Made by a program: the position numbers and the translations under genes. The notes under the pieces were generated by a model. That model was not told the DNA's origin. It did no database searches and was given only the letters and a program-made list of their open reading frames with translations. DNA of 64,000 nucleotides from positions 1,268,595 to 1,332,594 of the forward strand of contig LSRX01000051.1 of the NCBI GenBank assembly GCA_001939145.1, given 5' to 3'. Source of the DNA: Symbiodinium microadriaticum. Lineage: Eukaryota; Sar; Dinophyceae; Suessiales; Symbiodiniaceae. This document shows positions 20,361 to 35,300 of this stretch, piece after piece. The first letter of the stretch is position 1; each line of letters begins with the position of its first letter.

Positions 20361-23300
20361 GTAAGTAAATTATGTTGCCGCTACTACTGTCTGCTCTTCC
20401 GTGCCGTTTTGTTTCTGTTCTCTTCAAGCTTGCAGGTGCTTTGCGTCGTTGAGTTGAGGCTTTCATTTCATTGTGAGCTAAACTCCTCACAGTCAGGCTT
20501 GCTTCTCGTAGTGGGAAGCTTACGATCTGTACGAGCATCACCGTACATGCCTGGATCGCGAGGCATGCAGCGTGAGCTTTCATAAATGCATTGTTTCGAT
20601 GTCGGGTTTTAATTCTAGCCGTCACTGCGACGAGGGTAGGGGCCACATCTTTGGGAGCAGGCGGTGTCAAGACCTACTACTAGAATAGTACTATTGTTGC
20701 TACTATGGCTATTTTTGCTGTGATGTTGTACATTATGGTTACTATGATCCACATGAGACTTGTGTACAGAATTTGGGAGCTCTTGGAAGCGTCTGGAGGA
20801 GTTCAAACTCGGCTGCAGGGGTTTATGGCTCATAAGGTTTAGGGGACATAGCGGGTGAGCCCACAGAGAAGCCTCTTCCTACTCATATCATTCTAAATCC
20901 TGACGCTCTCAGACCCCTCTCGAGCCCGATCATCCGAAAGTCCCTCCGGCTCGGAACCAGCCCTAAACCCTAAACCCTAAACCCTAAACCCTAAACCCTG
21001 AACCCTAAACCCTAAACCCTAAACCCTAAACCCTATCTACAGCGTGGGTCAGGCGATTGAGTTCCAGGGCATGCACGAGCTCCCCTGGGGTGACCCGAAC
21101 CCAGGCGCCGGGCGTCGGGACTGGAGTTTTGGGTTTTTGGGTTATTGGGTTTAGGGTTTATGGAGTTTTGGGTTAAGGGATCAGGGTTTCGAGATTACCC
21201 TAGGAAAGTCCAAGGTACCGCATGCTTAAGCATAAAGATAGCAGCAATTGTACGGCGATGTTTGTTACGAACTGGAGGGCGGCCAAGCCCCCGGAGCCGC
21301 AGAGTTAGTATACAAGTGCTGCTTACCCACAGGCCCCTAAGTAGTTCCTTTTTGTGGTTTGTATTTAGAATCCTATAAGGTACTCCCCAAAAGGAATTAC
21401 TTAGGGGCCTATGGGTAAATCGTATATGTGAAAAAAACTAAACTCCAGCCCTCCGCTACGAGGATCAGCTCTCAGTGACAGCAAGCCTTAGATGAAAGCC
21501 GATCGGGTTTGTTGTTGGGGCTTCCTTTTGTTTAGAGAAATAAGTTCAGAGTCTTGGGGCCACTGGCTCTTGAGCTTAGGCTTGGCGTTTCAGTTGCTGA
21601 AAATACTACGGTTGATGATATGCATCCTGCATTTCCCATAAAAAGGAAGATGCCACAATTCCCGTAGCTTAGGGTCCTGAAGCTAAGGCAGGATTTGTAT
21701 CATCAACAGTAGCTCTTTCACACGTCCCCGTGTTTTTGGGCCGGATTGAACTCAGCAGGGCAGAAGGCTATCAAGCTGCTTGCTTAACATGATTCCTAGG
21801 ATATCAGAAGACGCCCGTAGAAAGTTCGTGTGGCCTTAAAAATTGCAAGCAGCTTCTACGCGGAGTCAACTAGGGTGAGCTGAGCTATACAGCCTTACTT
21901 CTAGCCTGTTTCCAAGTCCAAGCACTCCGACGCAAGGCCCCTTACACCCGAAACGCTGAGAATCCCCAAGATCCTCTAACTGAGCTCTGATACAATTCTA
22001 TTCTGGATTGTCCTTCTGACTCTTCTTAGGGTTTAGGGTTTAGGGTTTAGGGTTCGCGGAGCTTCATGCGGTCAGGGTGAACACAGGAGTTTTACCTCCA
22101 CGGCAGATTCGACCTCGTGGCACGCCGAGGTGTCCCCAGCTATATAAGATCCCATCCTGGCATCTACGTCTCTGCAGAGAAAGTTGTGGAAGCTCCGACC
22201 CTAAACCATTTCGGGCCGTTGGGGCTGATTGGGGAACCTAGATCGGACCTCGATCCCGGTACTTGATTCTAGATCCCTGGGACGCCCCTGACAGAATGGA
22301 TTGCTGTGGTCAGCATGTGCTTGGACATCATCTTCGGCGTGGATGTGTTGGTTAGAGCAGCCAGAGCTGAACATAATAAGCTCTTTAACAAACTCAGCCA
22401 TAATCTGAATTTCTTAAAGAGCTTATTCGTAATTTGATGCTACCGTTTTTGGCTATACAAGCTTTGTAATTTCAGCGCCTGGCTTTGGGTTTGCCTCGGA
22501 GTAAAGGATATAACATGGCCCCGGTGCTTCCAGGGATTTGGTTCTGCAACTTCAGGCTTTTGGGTGTGTAGGGGGTTTTAGGGTTTATAGGGTTGCTCTT
22601 CACGAAAACAACATCTGCTTGTCGCTAAACGTCCCGCACCACACGTTGTCTTACAGACAGTGTCATAGCATAACACAGGGCTTATATTGCGTTTTCAAGG
22701 GCCGCTTTAGAGTGTTATTGGGTATGTTTTTTTGTTGTCGTGCCGAGGGCTTTAGTCATTAACAACCGCGCTTCATATAGCCCGAAGGGTTTTGGGTACT
22801 ACAGTACATAGAAATTAAGTTGCGTACTATAGCTGTGAGCTAGCCCCTGCCACCAAATGCCGACATGTAACTGCCTACTGTGTAAGGCGAACTCCATGCC
22901 CTACAGTGCCACTCTTGTGTCTTTTTCTGTAAAGTAGCCATAGGCCCCCTAAGTAGTTCTTTTTTGTGGTTTATAAAAAGACCGATAAGGTAATCCCCAA
23001 AAGGAACTACTTTGGGGTGCCAAACCCTCGTTTGGGCTATTTGGAGCGCCACAGGGATGCCCGTGTGACAACCTTCCATCACAGCAAAATCAACCTATGG
23101 CAGAGTTATAAAAGCGGGCTATAGCAGGGGTCTCATTGCACAAGCACGTCTTGCGCTGTAGGGTGCAGGGTCTGGGATAGACGAGTTTTAGGGTCTATGA
23201 GGGCTGAATCAGTAGATACAGAGCAGCATGTCTATATACACAACAGTTGCATCAGAGAACTTATCAGATCCCTGATCATGCATCGGTACGGAGTGCTTAA

Positions 23301-26300
23301 CTTTTTTTGGTTTTGTGGAGTTAGAGCTGCGGTTTTCGTGTCTGTAGACTACTCTGCAGGGCCTACATTAGAGGTTCAATGTTGCTCGAACCTCCCACAT
23401 GCGCTTTATGGTTTTGTTATGGGTCTTGCGAGCCTCGGTCGACACCCTGCACCCGAAAGAAGCAGACAAGTTACCCCACATGCCCTAAACTCGAAACCCC
23501 CCAAAAAATCCTAATCCGAGGTCTCCAAATATACCAATACCGTGGACCCAAGGGCCTGACTTGAGCAATTTCGGAGCTGAACCCTTAACGATCAGATGAT
23601 GTTTGGCGGTTTCGGGTTTGATATGCAGGACCCTGACCATGTAGTTGTACTGAACTATCTCCCAGAGAATGTGGTACAATCCAGGGTCGAGGTGTGGCTC
23701 CAAGTGGATGGAGGGACTAAGCTTTGCAAGGCCTTCCCCCCCCCCCAGAATCCAAATGCAAGAAAGGCATTTCTGATGGTTACATAAGGAATTATGGAGT
23801 TCAAAGGGTTCTACAACTAGCGAATGTAACCCTTAGGTCATACTAATGTAGAAGGTCGTAGGTATGCCATATGAGTAGTTTTTCCTGCTTCAGGTATAAG
23901 TTGGTGTGTAATATAGAAGCCGAAGTAGTTACCAATATCATTCCTCAGGGCTCCTTATTATAGTTCTACTCTGAAGGAGCCCCAAACCCTGCTAGCTCAA
24001 AGTGTAGCTCGACATTTGAGTGATGCACAAGACATCCTTGGGAGTACTCGCCTCCGACTTCTATCCGTAATCAGCCCAAAACCCTTTTCTAATTATTAAG
24101 GCCCCCATAGTACCTTGGAGTGGAAAGGAAAACCTTGGCCATGGAAAAACAAGGTTGCAGTGCTCCGCTGCCGATTCTTCCGTCTCTTTGTGAACTGGAT
24201 CGACCTTTTCGTGGCCACTCGGCGAAGATGGAGACATGTACAATTTCGAAACCCTACCTCAAAGCAAACATAGACGTGAGAGCGCCACAACCTGTGAACC
24301 CTAAACCCTAAATCCTTATCCCTATACCCAAAACCCTAAACCCTATGTATTGGAAGGCTTACAGTCAGTAGCAGTTCTTGCAGGATCCTTCGTGATCCTG
24401 TTTAGATGTGCTATCGTTCATAGGCTGAGCTACAGAAGACGACTGACGAACATCAGCCCATCCTACTTGAGCCGAGTCGAAAAGTACCCAGGCAAGTTCT
24501 GCAGTGTCATTGCGGTCAGCAAGACGAAGAAGACCCTCTAACTTTTCGTCCGTGTAGAAGCCTAGACCCAAAACCCTAAGTGCTCAAAGGAATTCCAAAG
24601 TCTGACTTGGAAACTGGCGCTTCTCGTGTGCCAGCAATGCTAGTGTTGAGGTCGGATTTTGTAGAGTGCGTCCCCTCGTCTGTGGTATCCCACCCCAACC
24701 CACTCTTGAACGGATTCATGGTCCCCGTACTTACCAAGAAGCAGAAAACAGGATACCCTGATTATGCGAAGGTTACCGGGGACGGCCTCTTACTATAAGA
24801 CCGCTGCAAACACTCACTAGACCCTACTAAAGTCCTCGTTTTAAAGAGTTTTCCCAGAGAGTTACTATAGAATAGAAGCCTCAATGGTTACCGAAACGAG
24901 TTGCTTAGGGTATCTTATTATACTTATAGCACACTGTACCCCGAGGCCCTACTCTACTTGAAAAGCAGCCCCTAGAGAAACCCGTGAAGAGCCCCGTGAC
25001 CAGGCTATCTTGTCCGTCAGCGCAGCTCACTTGCATGCGATGGGTCCCGGAGTTTGAGGTGTTTTTTCGGGGTTTTGGGTTTGGGCTCAGGTCTAGGACA
25101 TTTTCAGGTGGGTAGTTACCGTTATAGCAGCCTTATAGAAGGTCTATATAGCTTATAGAAGCCCTATAGAAGCCTGTTTATATACCCTAAACTCCCCACT
25201 TGTAGGTTCCTCTAATCAGGTCTAGTGTTCCGATTTCATTTTCGATGAATGTAAAGCTGTCAAGGCTTAAACCCTCTAGGCAGAGCTCCACAACCCTAAA
25301 GCAAAAGCAACCCACTCCCCCAAACCTTAGACCCTCCAAAGCCTACTCAACCCGAAGGCCCAGGGTCGGCTTTGCTGAGAGATTTCAGTTTCGGTTTAGT
25401 TTTAGGGACTTACGTACGGGCTTTCTCAGAGTCATCTCTTACGAATGCTTGGGCTTCCTCGGTTCCCAGCCCTACTTATAGTCTCCATTGAGTGTTTGGC
25501 TTCACCCATGTTTATAATTGGGACCAGGATCCTGCAAGGTAACCCCGAAAAGGAACTACGATGGAGACTACAGGTAAACCCCGTGTTTCGAAGCTTGCAA
25601 GCACCCAAATCCTTCCCATCCTGAACCTGATAATCAAAAGTCTCAGAGCTCAGGGTGTAGGGTTGAGGACTTAGGGTTTGGGGGTTAGGGTTTAGGGTGG
25701 AGCGGCACAAGCCCCTAGACGGTCCTATGCAGGCGAGCTTTATTGCTGGCCTCGACGAGGGCTTCAATGTGCCTGGGCTGGCAGCAGGGTAGACGATTTG
25801 ATGTGTTCAACGGCTGATAGCAAAAACAACTTGTATTTCCATAATGCATGCCCCATTGGGTAGTTCTTTAAATTAGGTTCCTGTTAGGGTCTTGTTTTAG
25901 AGCGGTGCCGTAGGGACCCTGACTTGGAGAACTGCCCCTATTCTCGGTTACTCTAGGAATGTTGAGAGAATCATGCCAGGCACCACGTGCTTTATTAGGG
26001 TCATGTGCTTGCAGTGTGGTGGTTGAGTCTTCGAGGTCGTTAAAAGCGTTGCGCTTTGCGCAGCTGGTTGTTGGTGTTATCCGTACACCGCCTCTTGCAC
26101 TGTCCAGATTCAAGTTCTATGCATGAGGTCTTCCTGTTAACCTCACAAACCATGTAGTCGTTATGTGTTCTGAAGTCCCAATTGAGTGGGCACGCCTGAA
26201 AGCCCCTAAACTCTGAACCCTATAAACCCCAAGCCCCAAACCCTAAACCCTAAAACACCCAACCCTAAACCCTAAACCCTTAAACCCTAAAACACCAAAC

Positions 26301-29300
26301 CCTAAACCCTAAAACCCTAAACCCTAATGCAAAAACCTGTGAAGCCAGAACAGAAGCCGGCCTGTGGCTACGCTTGATCAGAGCCTGCTTCCGGGAGTGG
26401 GTTGCGGGTGTATCGATGCAGTCTCAAAAAAGGGGGCCTGCATAATTATCACTACTAGTTTTGGGGCTTCTTATTGCAAAATAAAATAGATATAAATTAC
26501 CCCCAAACGCTGTTCTAATTCTTAATAAAGGCACCTAATAGTCTGTATCACATCCTCTGGAACCAAGAGGCATCCTAGCCACCTAAACCCTAAACCCTAA
26601 ACCCTAAACCCAAACTAAACCCTAAACCTTAAACCCTAAACCCAAACTAAACCCTAAACCCTAAACTCCTAGCTACCAGGTCTGGGCTCTGAGAATGCTG
26701 CGTCTGGCCAAAGTTGCCAGAGCGCTGCGCTACTCGGCCGACACGCTGTCGGTTGGGTGACGGTTTAGGGTTTAGGGTTTGGGGTTTGGGGTTTTAGGGT
26801 TTAGGTTTAGGGTTCAGGGTATACCTGGACCCCAAAGAACCTACCTTTTTTTAAGGGCTTAGTAGAAAAACAAATCATAGTAAGGAACCCTGAACAGGAA
26901 GGTTTTATGGGGTTAAGGTAGGGTTTGGGTGAGGGGAGGGTTCGAGTTGAAACCTGAAGGTGGTCAAGGTGTGACGGAAATACGTATAACAGTCTCCGGT
27001 GTAGTTCCCTTTTTTGTTTAACCAGTTGAGTTGCTAGTTAGGATCCTATCAGGTAACCTCCAAAAGGAACTACAACGGAGGCTATAGGTACTGCAACTCG
27101 TGCTACTCTTGATGGCAAGAAGTATGTAGTCAGATACGATCTAACGTAGGAACCTGATTCAAAAAGTCCTGGTCCGACAATCCCCAAAACAGAAGGATTC
27201 ATATACAGAGCCCTCATGAAGACCCAGGGCATGTCCTAAAGACGTGTGGAATATTCTGTCGCTAGTACATTCGCACTCTAAGGCTGAGGTGATGACATTT
27301 TTATGACTAATGCACCGGTCAGACAAATGTGCTCTTGTGGCCTACTGTCTGTGATCGTTGTTTTGGACAGTGCGCCATCCACCCATCGGCTCCTTAGTAG
27401 TTCCGTTTTGGGATTACCTTATAGCATTCTATTTGTAACCACAAAAAAGGAACTACTTAGGAGCCTATGGGCATAGCCGAACCCTAAACCCCAAACCCTT
27501 GAAGGCTTGATGCGGATGCGTCGCGCACTAGAGTCCCTCTCGCTGCTTTTGCGGTGCGTCCGGGGGCCTGGGCCGACAGGGCTACCTATAGTCTCCATTG
27601 TAGTTCCTTTTTCGGTTTAACCTGTTTTATATTCAGGATCCGAAAAGGTAACGCCAAAAGGGAACTACAATGGAGACTATATAGGTATAGGGGATTTCAG
27701 GAGGGTTGAGGGCTTAGTACTTTTAGGGTTCAGAGTTTTGGGGTTTAGGGCTTTCAGGGTTCCTGGGTTTAAGAAAGGGTGTTAGAGGGTTTAGAGATTT
27801 GCAGGGTTCAGGGTTGTGAGTTATAGGGATGATCTGTGTTTTTAGGGCCTATGGGGATTGTCGGGATGATCCCTAACCCTAAACCCTCGACCGTAAACCT
27901 TAAACCCTACTGTAGACCGTAGGGCCGATTCATTTTGGGGTGACTCTAGGGTTCAGGTTTACAGTTTATGGTTTAGGGTTTGTTTAGGTAGGTTATGGGG
28001 GTTTACAGGGGGGATTTCGAAGGGTTTCTACTTTATTAGGGGTGCGGCCTGGGCCCACAGGTCGCAAGAGTTGGGTTCTTGGGTTAGGATCGGAGTAGTG
28101 CAGGCTGGTCTTTGGCCCGAGTAACGTATATGATGAAAGCAGGGACCTGAACCCTCGTCCTAGAAACCCCCAAAAAGTTGGAAGTCGGATTAAGGACAAA
28201 TAGTGCTGGGATTCCCTATACCTTACTCTTAAGGATTGAGGCTACTGGGTTTCTACTATAGTAGGTTTCATACAGAGAATCCTCAGAAAGACCCAGGAGG
28301 TTCTTAATCAGGTTCCTACATTCTGACGTACCTGGACAGCCTTTGGGTTTGGTGCTTTAGGATGTTGGCTCTGGGGCTCACAGGGGTTTTGATGAAATGG
28401 TTCATACGATTCTATCTCTTTTCACGGTATCCTTTGCCATAGGAATTTAGGGCTGATGATGGGGAACTGAGTTGGGCTGAGAGTTTACCCTGCAGATGTT
28501 GGCGGTATTGTGGGTCCAGGGTTTCGGGTATATTCTGGCGTGTCGGGAGGCTTGAGGTTTATGTTCTCCAGGGTTGAGGGGACCAATGTTAGGAAAGTGA
28601 GGGCTTTCAGGAGCAGGGCACTGGTCCAACATTCAAAACCTTTTGCATCCCAAAATTCACCAGACTTGGGATGTGGCTTCCTCTGCCCAGTGGGCTTTGC
28701 CACTATCTTAGGACTTTAGCGAGATCCTAAACCCCAAAGCCCTAAACCCCTGAACCCCTAAACCCTAACCCCAATATGACACAAAGGCGTCAAGAAGGAT
28801 CGCATCGAGAACGCTTTGGAAGCCTTCACTAGACTATGCCAAAGCTTGTGGAGAATGCACTGCAGGGTTGCACGGTGCAAAGCATGGTGGCTCGCGAAGA
28901 GTTCGAAGCTACGGCAAACGCCGTTGTTGCACGGTGAAGCCCGACGACGTTCAACCTGCTGGCAATTGGCCAGACCAAGCTGCGCAGATGGAAAAGCTGC
29001 GATCGCCTGCTGCATTCGGGCCGAGCATGACCATGTCACAGCTGCAGGGCGAGGAGCCCATGACTGCGGCGCAGCTCCGAGGCTCGCTGAAGGCCCTATG
29101 CAAAGGGCAGCGCAAAGCCCCGTTCCGATTGTTAAGACTCCTGGTGTTTCCGGCTCTGCTGCGACACGTCACGACTCCTCAGCCGGTCGTGTTGCCCCCC
29201 AGTGCTACAACACAAACCCTAAATAAACCTTTTGCCTAAATACCCTAAACCCTAAATCCTAAACCGTTTGCCTAAACCCTAAAACCCTATAACATGTTAC

Positions 29301-32300
29301 AAGACCTTCAGCCCTTGACCCTTCGCCGACTAGGAAAGCCTTCCTGCACCCGAAGCCCTGAACACGGCGCCCTGAAGCTCAGTTTAAAGAATATAGCAGT
29401 CTCATTAACTATATCATGATCCTGCTGTTGATGATCTAAATCCTGCATTACCTTAAGGACCCTAAACTATGGGTCCTTAAGGTATATTGCTTATTATGGG
29501 TAGTGCAGGATTTTATATCATCAACCGTGTACTTTAAAACCCTTGAAACCAAAGCAACCCCAAAATCCCTAAACCGTTTGAAACATCAGCAATATAACAC
29601 TACAAAAACGAGACCGGAAAGCGGCGAAAGCGTTTTAATCAGTAATATATCACTACAAAAACCGAGACCAGAGAGAGCCGGAGAAGCTCCAGGTTCAGTC
29701 GAGTCTACAAGTCCTCTTCTGGTCTCTGGGCTTGCTCGGGGTCATCCAATGCATCGCAGGCGCCGCCGAACTGCTGTGTCCTTTAAAAGATATACATAAT
29801 CCTATTAAAAAAAGATATACATACTATGATATGGTACTATCCGATAATGACGGGTATAGAGTATACTATGTTTCCATAGTGTGAGTCTAACGTAGCATAA
29901 AGCTCCCGACGCCGTGCCAATCGATGTCTTGAAAAACCTGGCCTTTGGCCCTGCAGCTCGCATGTGTGACAGCTTTTATCGAGGATGTAGCCCTAAACCC
30001 TAACTAAAACCCTAAATCCCTAGACCCTAAGTTCTAAACGTCTAAACCCCTAAACCCTAAAACTCTAAACCCTAAGCCCTTATGGCAGCATCTTCTCTAG
30101 GCCGCTAGGTTCATGCTCGCACCAGCGAGCACCTCAAGACTCAAAGACTCGAGTGCTCTTGATGCGGAGGTGGACTCCAGAACCATAAGCCCTAAACCCT
30201 AAATCATAAGAAGTGTTACCAAAATCAAAAGCCCCAGACCCACAGATTTGGCCGGCTTTCTTGGAGTTTCGGGGTCGGTGGTGTGGTTTCGACGTATACT
30301 TTGTGGAAGTTCTGTGCTGCTGTTGCTTTATAAAGGTAGGGCTTACAGTCTCGCTATATGACGTCCTACAACGGTCCATCATGACGGGTCTATAGGCTGT
30401 TCGATATTCTGACGGGGCCACGACGCGGTTATGCGCTTGCACCAGAATGCGCATGCTTGTGTAAGCGCGGATTTTCTTCTGAGTGTGTTGCTTGATGTCT
30501 AAGGCGGAGGCCTAAGTCACCTCTGAAGCTTCAACACAGCAACGCCTTCAGGGTTCAAAGAGCCCAATAATTAGGTACCTGGGTTTAGGATAGTAATTAG
30601 TTATGTGATGTAGGTTAATGTTTGGGACAGTATCAGTATATGATGAATAGGTATTTGGACAAACCCCGAGACACGTCAGAATTTGAACCCTCGAACATGT
30701 GCAGCTGCCCGAAGCCCTTCATCCCAATACCCCAAGTTGTGTGGCTTCCAGAGAAGGCATGGTCATCGGACAGCTTCTGATGCCCTACATGAGGAATGAG
30801 TCCGTCGATGCGGCTCTGCTGGATAAGACCTTCTTGCCTCGAGGGGTACCCTAAACCCTAAACCCCAAACCCTATACCCTAAACCCCAAACGCTATCCTG
30901 TGTCCTCTTTGTAGAAATGTTGGACACTGCACTTTAAGGGCCTCGGACCTGCTCCCAGAACTGCACGTTTCTAGCCTTCTGGCTCATGTGTTGAAGTTCG
31001 GAATTCTTTGAATCGCAAGCCCCCGGACTTCATTCCCGCACACTGTGGGTACTCTGTAAAGAGTCGAGACTCAGTGCATAGTCAGAACAAAGCTGAAGAT
31101 GGACAGTTTTCTAGATGGGGTCACTCTACAGGTCCTGCTTATTGGCGTGATGCCGTGTTCAACTCTGGGGATTGAAACCGGAAGAACATTAATTTGCAGA
31201 GCTACCTACATCTGGGTGGCTGTCAAAATTAGGGCCCGTTTTCGAGGCCCAAACCATAAAGTGCCGTATTAAGAGTAGAGTTATATAGGGTTCCCCAAAG
31301 GGACCCTGATTTTGACAGTTGCCCATATGTATCCCTAGACTCGAACCCTAAATCCTAGACCCTAAATCTGAACTGCCAGCCTATGCGAGGCTCTCTTCGG
31401 ACTTGATCTGGAGGCCTCAACAAAAAGCCCAAAACCCTAAGCCCCTAAACCCTAAACGCTAAAAACCTAAACCGTACGAGGGTTTGTGGCCCTTTCGGTC
31501 CCGTCTATTCGTGCGCTCGATGATCCCTCGAAGATCCTGCAAGGCTCAGGTGGCCCCTTTGTAACAGAAGCGCCCTTGTATTTAGAATAGGGATTAGGTT
31601 TTTTTGGGGCTTTCTTATTATAATGATGGTATAATAGACTTTAAGACTCTTGTCTGATAATTAAGGCCCCTACATTAGTCGGATAGGGGATTTTGCCGAG
31701 ATCTAGCTTGGCTTCTAAGCTGTGCCATGTTGGGGTCACATCTTTCCTGAGCCTCTCAATCAGAAAACATGCCCGGACATATCCGAAATAGTTTAACTCG
31801 CAAACCTTCACCTACCAGTAGTACTTGAGGCTGTTATTTATGTCTATGGCCCTCAAATTCTCCTTCATGTTGAGCCTTAAACCCGCAAACCTCAAACCGA
31901 TATTTTATGTATATATATATATGCATATATATATATACACATGCATATACACATACATACATACGTACATACATACATACATACATACATACATACATGC
32001 ATACACATACATATACATATGACATATGCCGATATACAAGACAAGACAATGCAATGCAATGCAATACAACACGACTCNTATGCATATATATATATACACA
32101 TGCATATACACATACATACATACGTACATACATACATACATACATACATACATACATGCATACACATACATATACATATGACATATGCCGATATACAAGA
32201 CAAGACAATGCAATGCAATGCAATACAACACGACTCAACAAGATACAATACAACGCAATGCAACACAATACAGTACAATACATTACAATGCAACACAATA

Positions 32301-35300
32301 CAGTACAATACAATACAATACAGCACAGTACAATTCAATACACTACAATACAATACAAGCACAATGCAATACATACGTACATACATACATTGACATACAT
32401 ATCCCTGAAGTCATAAAGCCCGTATTTCAGCCGCCAGCCCCAACGCAGGTGGTCCGAAGAGCAGAAGTCTACAAATACTTCGGCACCTTCAACCGAACGC
32501 TGCTGACAATGTTCGAGGTGCCTGCGGACCACGAAGTAAATACATAGGACACCAATGAATAGTAAGAACAAGGTTTCGAGGATTACAGTATACGTAGTTA
32601 TAGAAGGACTGCAAAATTTTGTTATTGCTGATTTTTCGACCCCCAAAGTACCCTTTCAGGGGTCGCCGAGTTGTGATAGAAGCATATTTTGGAGTTAGGG
32701 TATCCAGAGGACCTTTGGGAGTCTAGCCTGAAGTGTCAGTGTGGTTTAACGTTTCAGGGCTTGAGTTTTCGAGACCTTGAAAGGGTTTGGAGTTCAAGTA
32801 CCAAGACTGCCTCCTTACTATTTTCTTACACCTTGCATAACTATATTTGTTTCTTCGAAGCAACGTCACTTCACCGAAAAGTCGAACAACACTGGAGTAG
32901 CAAGCCCTAAACCCTAAGCAGTCACTGAAAAACATGGGGGCCAGTGGCCATGGAGTCCAAGCCTCAAGTGACAGCTTGGAGCTAGCAGGCTGAGGTTCAC
33001 TCGCACACTTAGCTTTCTAAACCGCAACTTGATATCCACGTAGCCTGCATTTGCGTGATGTGTCTCGCTGCTTAGAGCTAGATGCGTGGAAACATGTTGC
33101 CATAGTGTCGAACGGCCCCAGATCCACCCGTACGCACCTTCCCAAGCAAAGCCGACTGGCGACGTGCGGCAGGTCCTTTTCGCAAACTGGGCTATTCCTG
33201 CACGGGTTTGCATCGAAAACGCTCCTTGGCAGCAGTCCTCGGCTTTGGAGAACCAGTCGCCGAAACCATTGACCACTTTACGGTGACTAAATGTATGTAT
33301 GTGTATGTGTATATATATATATATGTAAAAAATATGTATATGTAAAAATAAATATAATGTATTCATATATGTATGTATGTATACTACTACGCATAATGAG
33401 AAGGATACATAAACACACATACATTCATACACACACACACATATATATATATATACACACACACACATAGGTACATGTGCTGACTGAAACATGAAGGTGT
33501 AGTTAACAACAGAAGAATATGTACGTACATACATATACGCGCACACACACATTTATATATATATATATATATATACACATAGAAATAGAAATATACACAC
33601 ATAAACAAATAAATAAATATAAATATTAAGGGATATTGGGCTCTCTGGGTTCGGATGTAACGGGTTTCGGCGGAGGTGGCCGGAGCTAGCAAAGGGCTTC
33701 CAGTCTTTGGCATCTATCCGTTGTTTGCTTGACGTGATTTCTTGGACGTCGGCGTGTTCTGATCTGAGGAAGTCAAGGACAAAAGTCATCGGACCTTTGC
33801 CCCAGACTAGAACAAAAACCTGGAACGCTAAGGCTTTGACCACCGCATAGGCATAGACCGAAAAGCTAAACCCTGAACCGCCGCAGAATGACAGAGAAGC
33901 CTGGATAGTCACGAATACAAAGTGTCCCGAAGGGCCCGTTTTATAGCTACGTTACATGTTCCAGTAGACCTTAAGCCCTATAAATCCTAAACTCAATTCT
34001 GGTTATTCAAACCTCAAAATCATGCCACAAACCATACCAGCCCCCCTCCCTCCCAAAAGCCCTGAAGTCCTTGTACAACCCGGGTTTACGGTGGTGCATT
34101 AGAGTAAAATGTGGATGAGTATGGATGTTATAATATATTCTCGCAGGTTATAGTAGATTATGCTTAGACTATAGAACATTATAGTACATTTTGAATTATA
34201 GTATCGGTTTATTGTTATAGTGTAGAGCCCTGGAAGGAACCCTCACACGAAGCCTTGCAGCGCTGGGTTCTTGCGTTGAGGTGAGTGCTGTGTTCGTGCA
34301 GCAGACGATGAAAGCCTTTCGCCCGAAGTAACGAGTATGTAGGTTGTTGTCGGGGTTATGTGGGTTTATAGGGTTTATCGACCCCTTGATTGAGGAAGAA
34401 CCCTTGACTTGAGGCTAGAGGGGCCTTACCATTAGAAAGGCCTTGTCCCTAAACCCTATAAGCCCTTTAAGGCATGGTCCTGAATTAAGGGTGCTGGGCA
34501 CTCAAGGACTTGGAGCTGGGCACGGGTTTCGGTTTGTTTTGGGGAAGTTTTGGGGTCTTGGCTTGGCGTGTCAGTGGGTGCAAATCCTGACTTCGCTTAC
34601 AGCGAGGCTCCTATGAGAGTCTGCAAGAGCGGGAGAGAGAGAGTGAGAGAGAGAGAGGGAGAGAGATAGGGGAGTTTTCGGTATTCGGGGCTCAGGCGCT
34701 TCGTCCTAGGTCGCTTTCTGCTCATCGCAGCGGTCCTTCTCTTGGCTGCTCTTGGTATGGACTGAAGTTGGAAGTCTTCAATCATAGGGGGCGCACCCAG
34801 GAGCCTGTTGCAGCTTGGGTTCCAGGGTTTACCTGTGGGGGTTTAGCGGGCTCCGGGTTTCCCACAGGGGCGGAGCTCGAGATTTGAGCGAGTCGCAGTG
34901 CTGGTACCCTGAACTGAACCCCACCCACATGCAAAACGCAAAGCCCGCAGTAGCCTGCAGCCTAACCATGCCCCCGCGGTGAACCTTCCCTGAAGCCCTA
35001 AACCCTAAGCCCCCTAAAATAGGCCCTAAAACCCTAAGTGTGAGAGGTGGCCCAAGCCGATCAAGAGCTGCTGGTCTGCAGAAAGCTAGGGAACTCAGGC
35101 TGCGTGGGATGTCGTAGGCTTAAATTTATGGGAAGATGATGGGATGATGCAGGGCTTCGGGTGGCAGTGTTTCCTTTTGACATGGGGGGTTTCGGGTGTA
35201 GCGCTGGAGAGTTAACACGAAATCCACAGCCCAGGGTGTGAAGAGATTGCAAATGGGATACCGGAAGTGCAGGTATGTCCTCTTGGAGCACCCACTCCAA

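Noticed and set aside
20960..21036. True chromosome end
   Set aside because: The telomere-like tracts are short, degenerate, in both orientations and scattered through the window, so they are interstitial.
24365..24571. 68-codon minus exon (DEKLEGLLRLADRND)
   Set aside because: Plausible composition, but the plus S3 micro-exon explains part of the region in phase with both neighbours; left as an alternative.
33553..33912. 119-codon minus frame opposite S6
   Set aside because: Its lower part is microsatellite, and the plus exon at 33676-33730 fits the channel in phase; not fully excluded.
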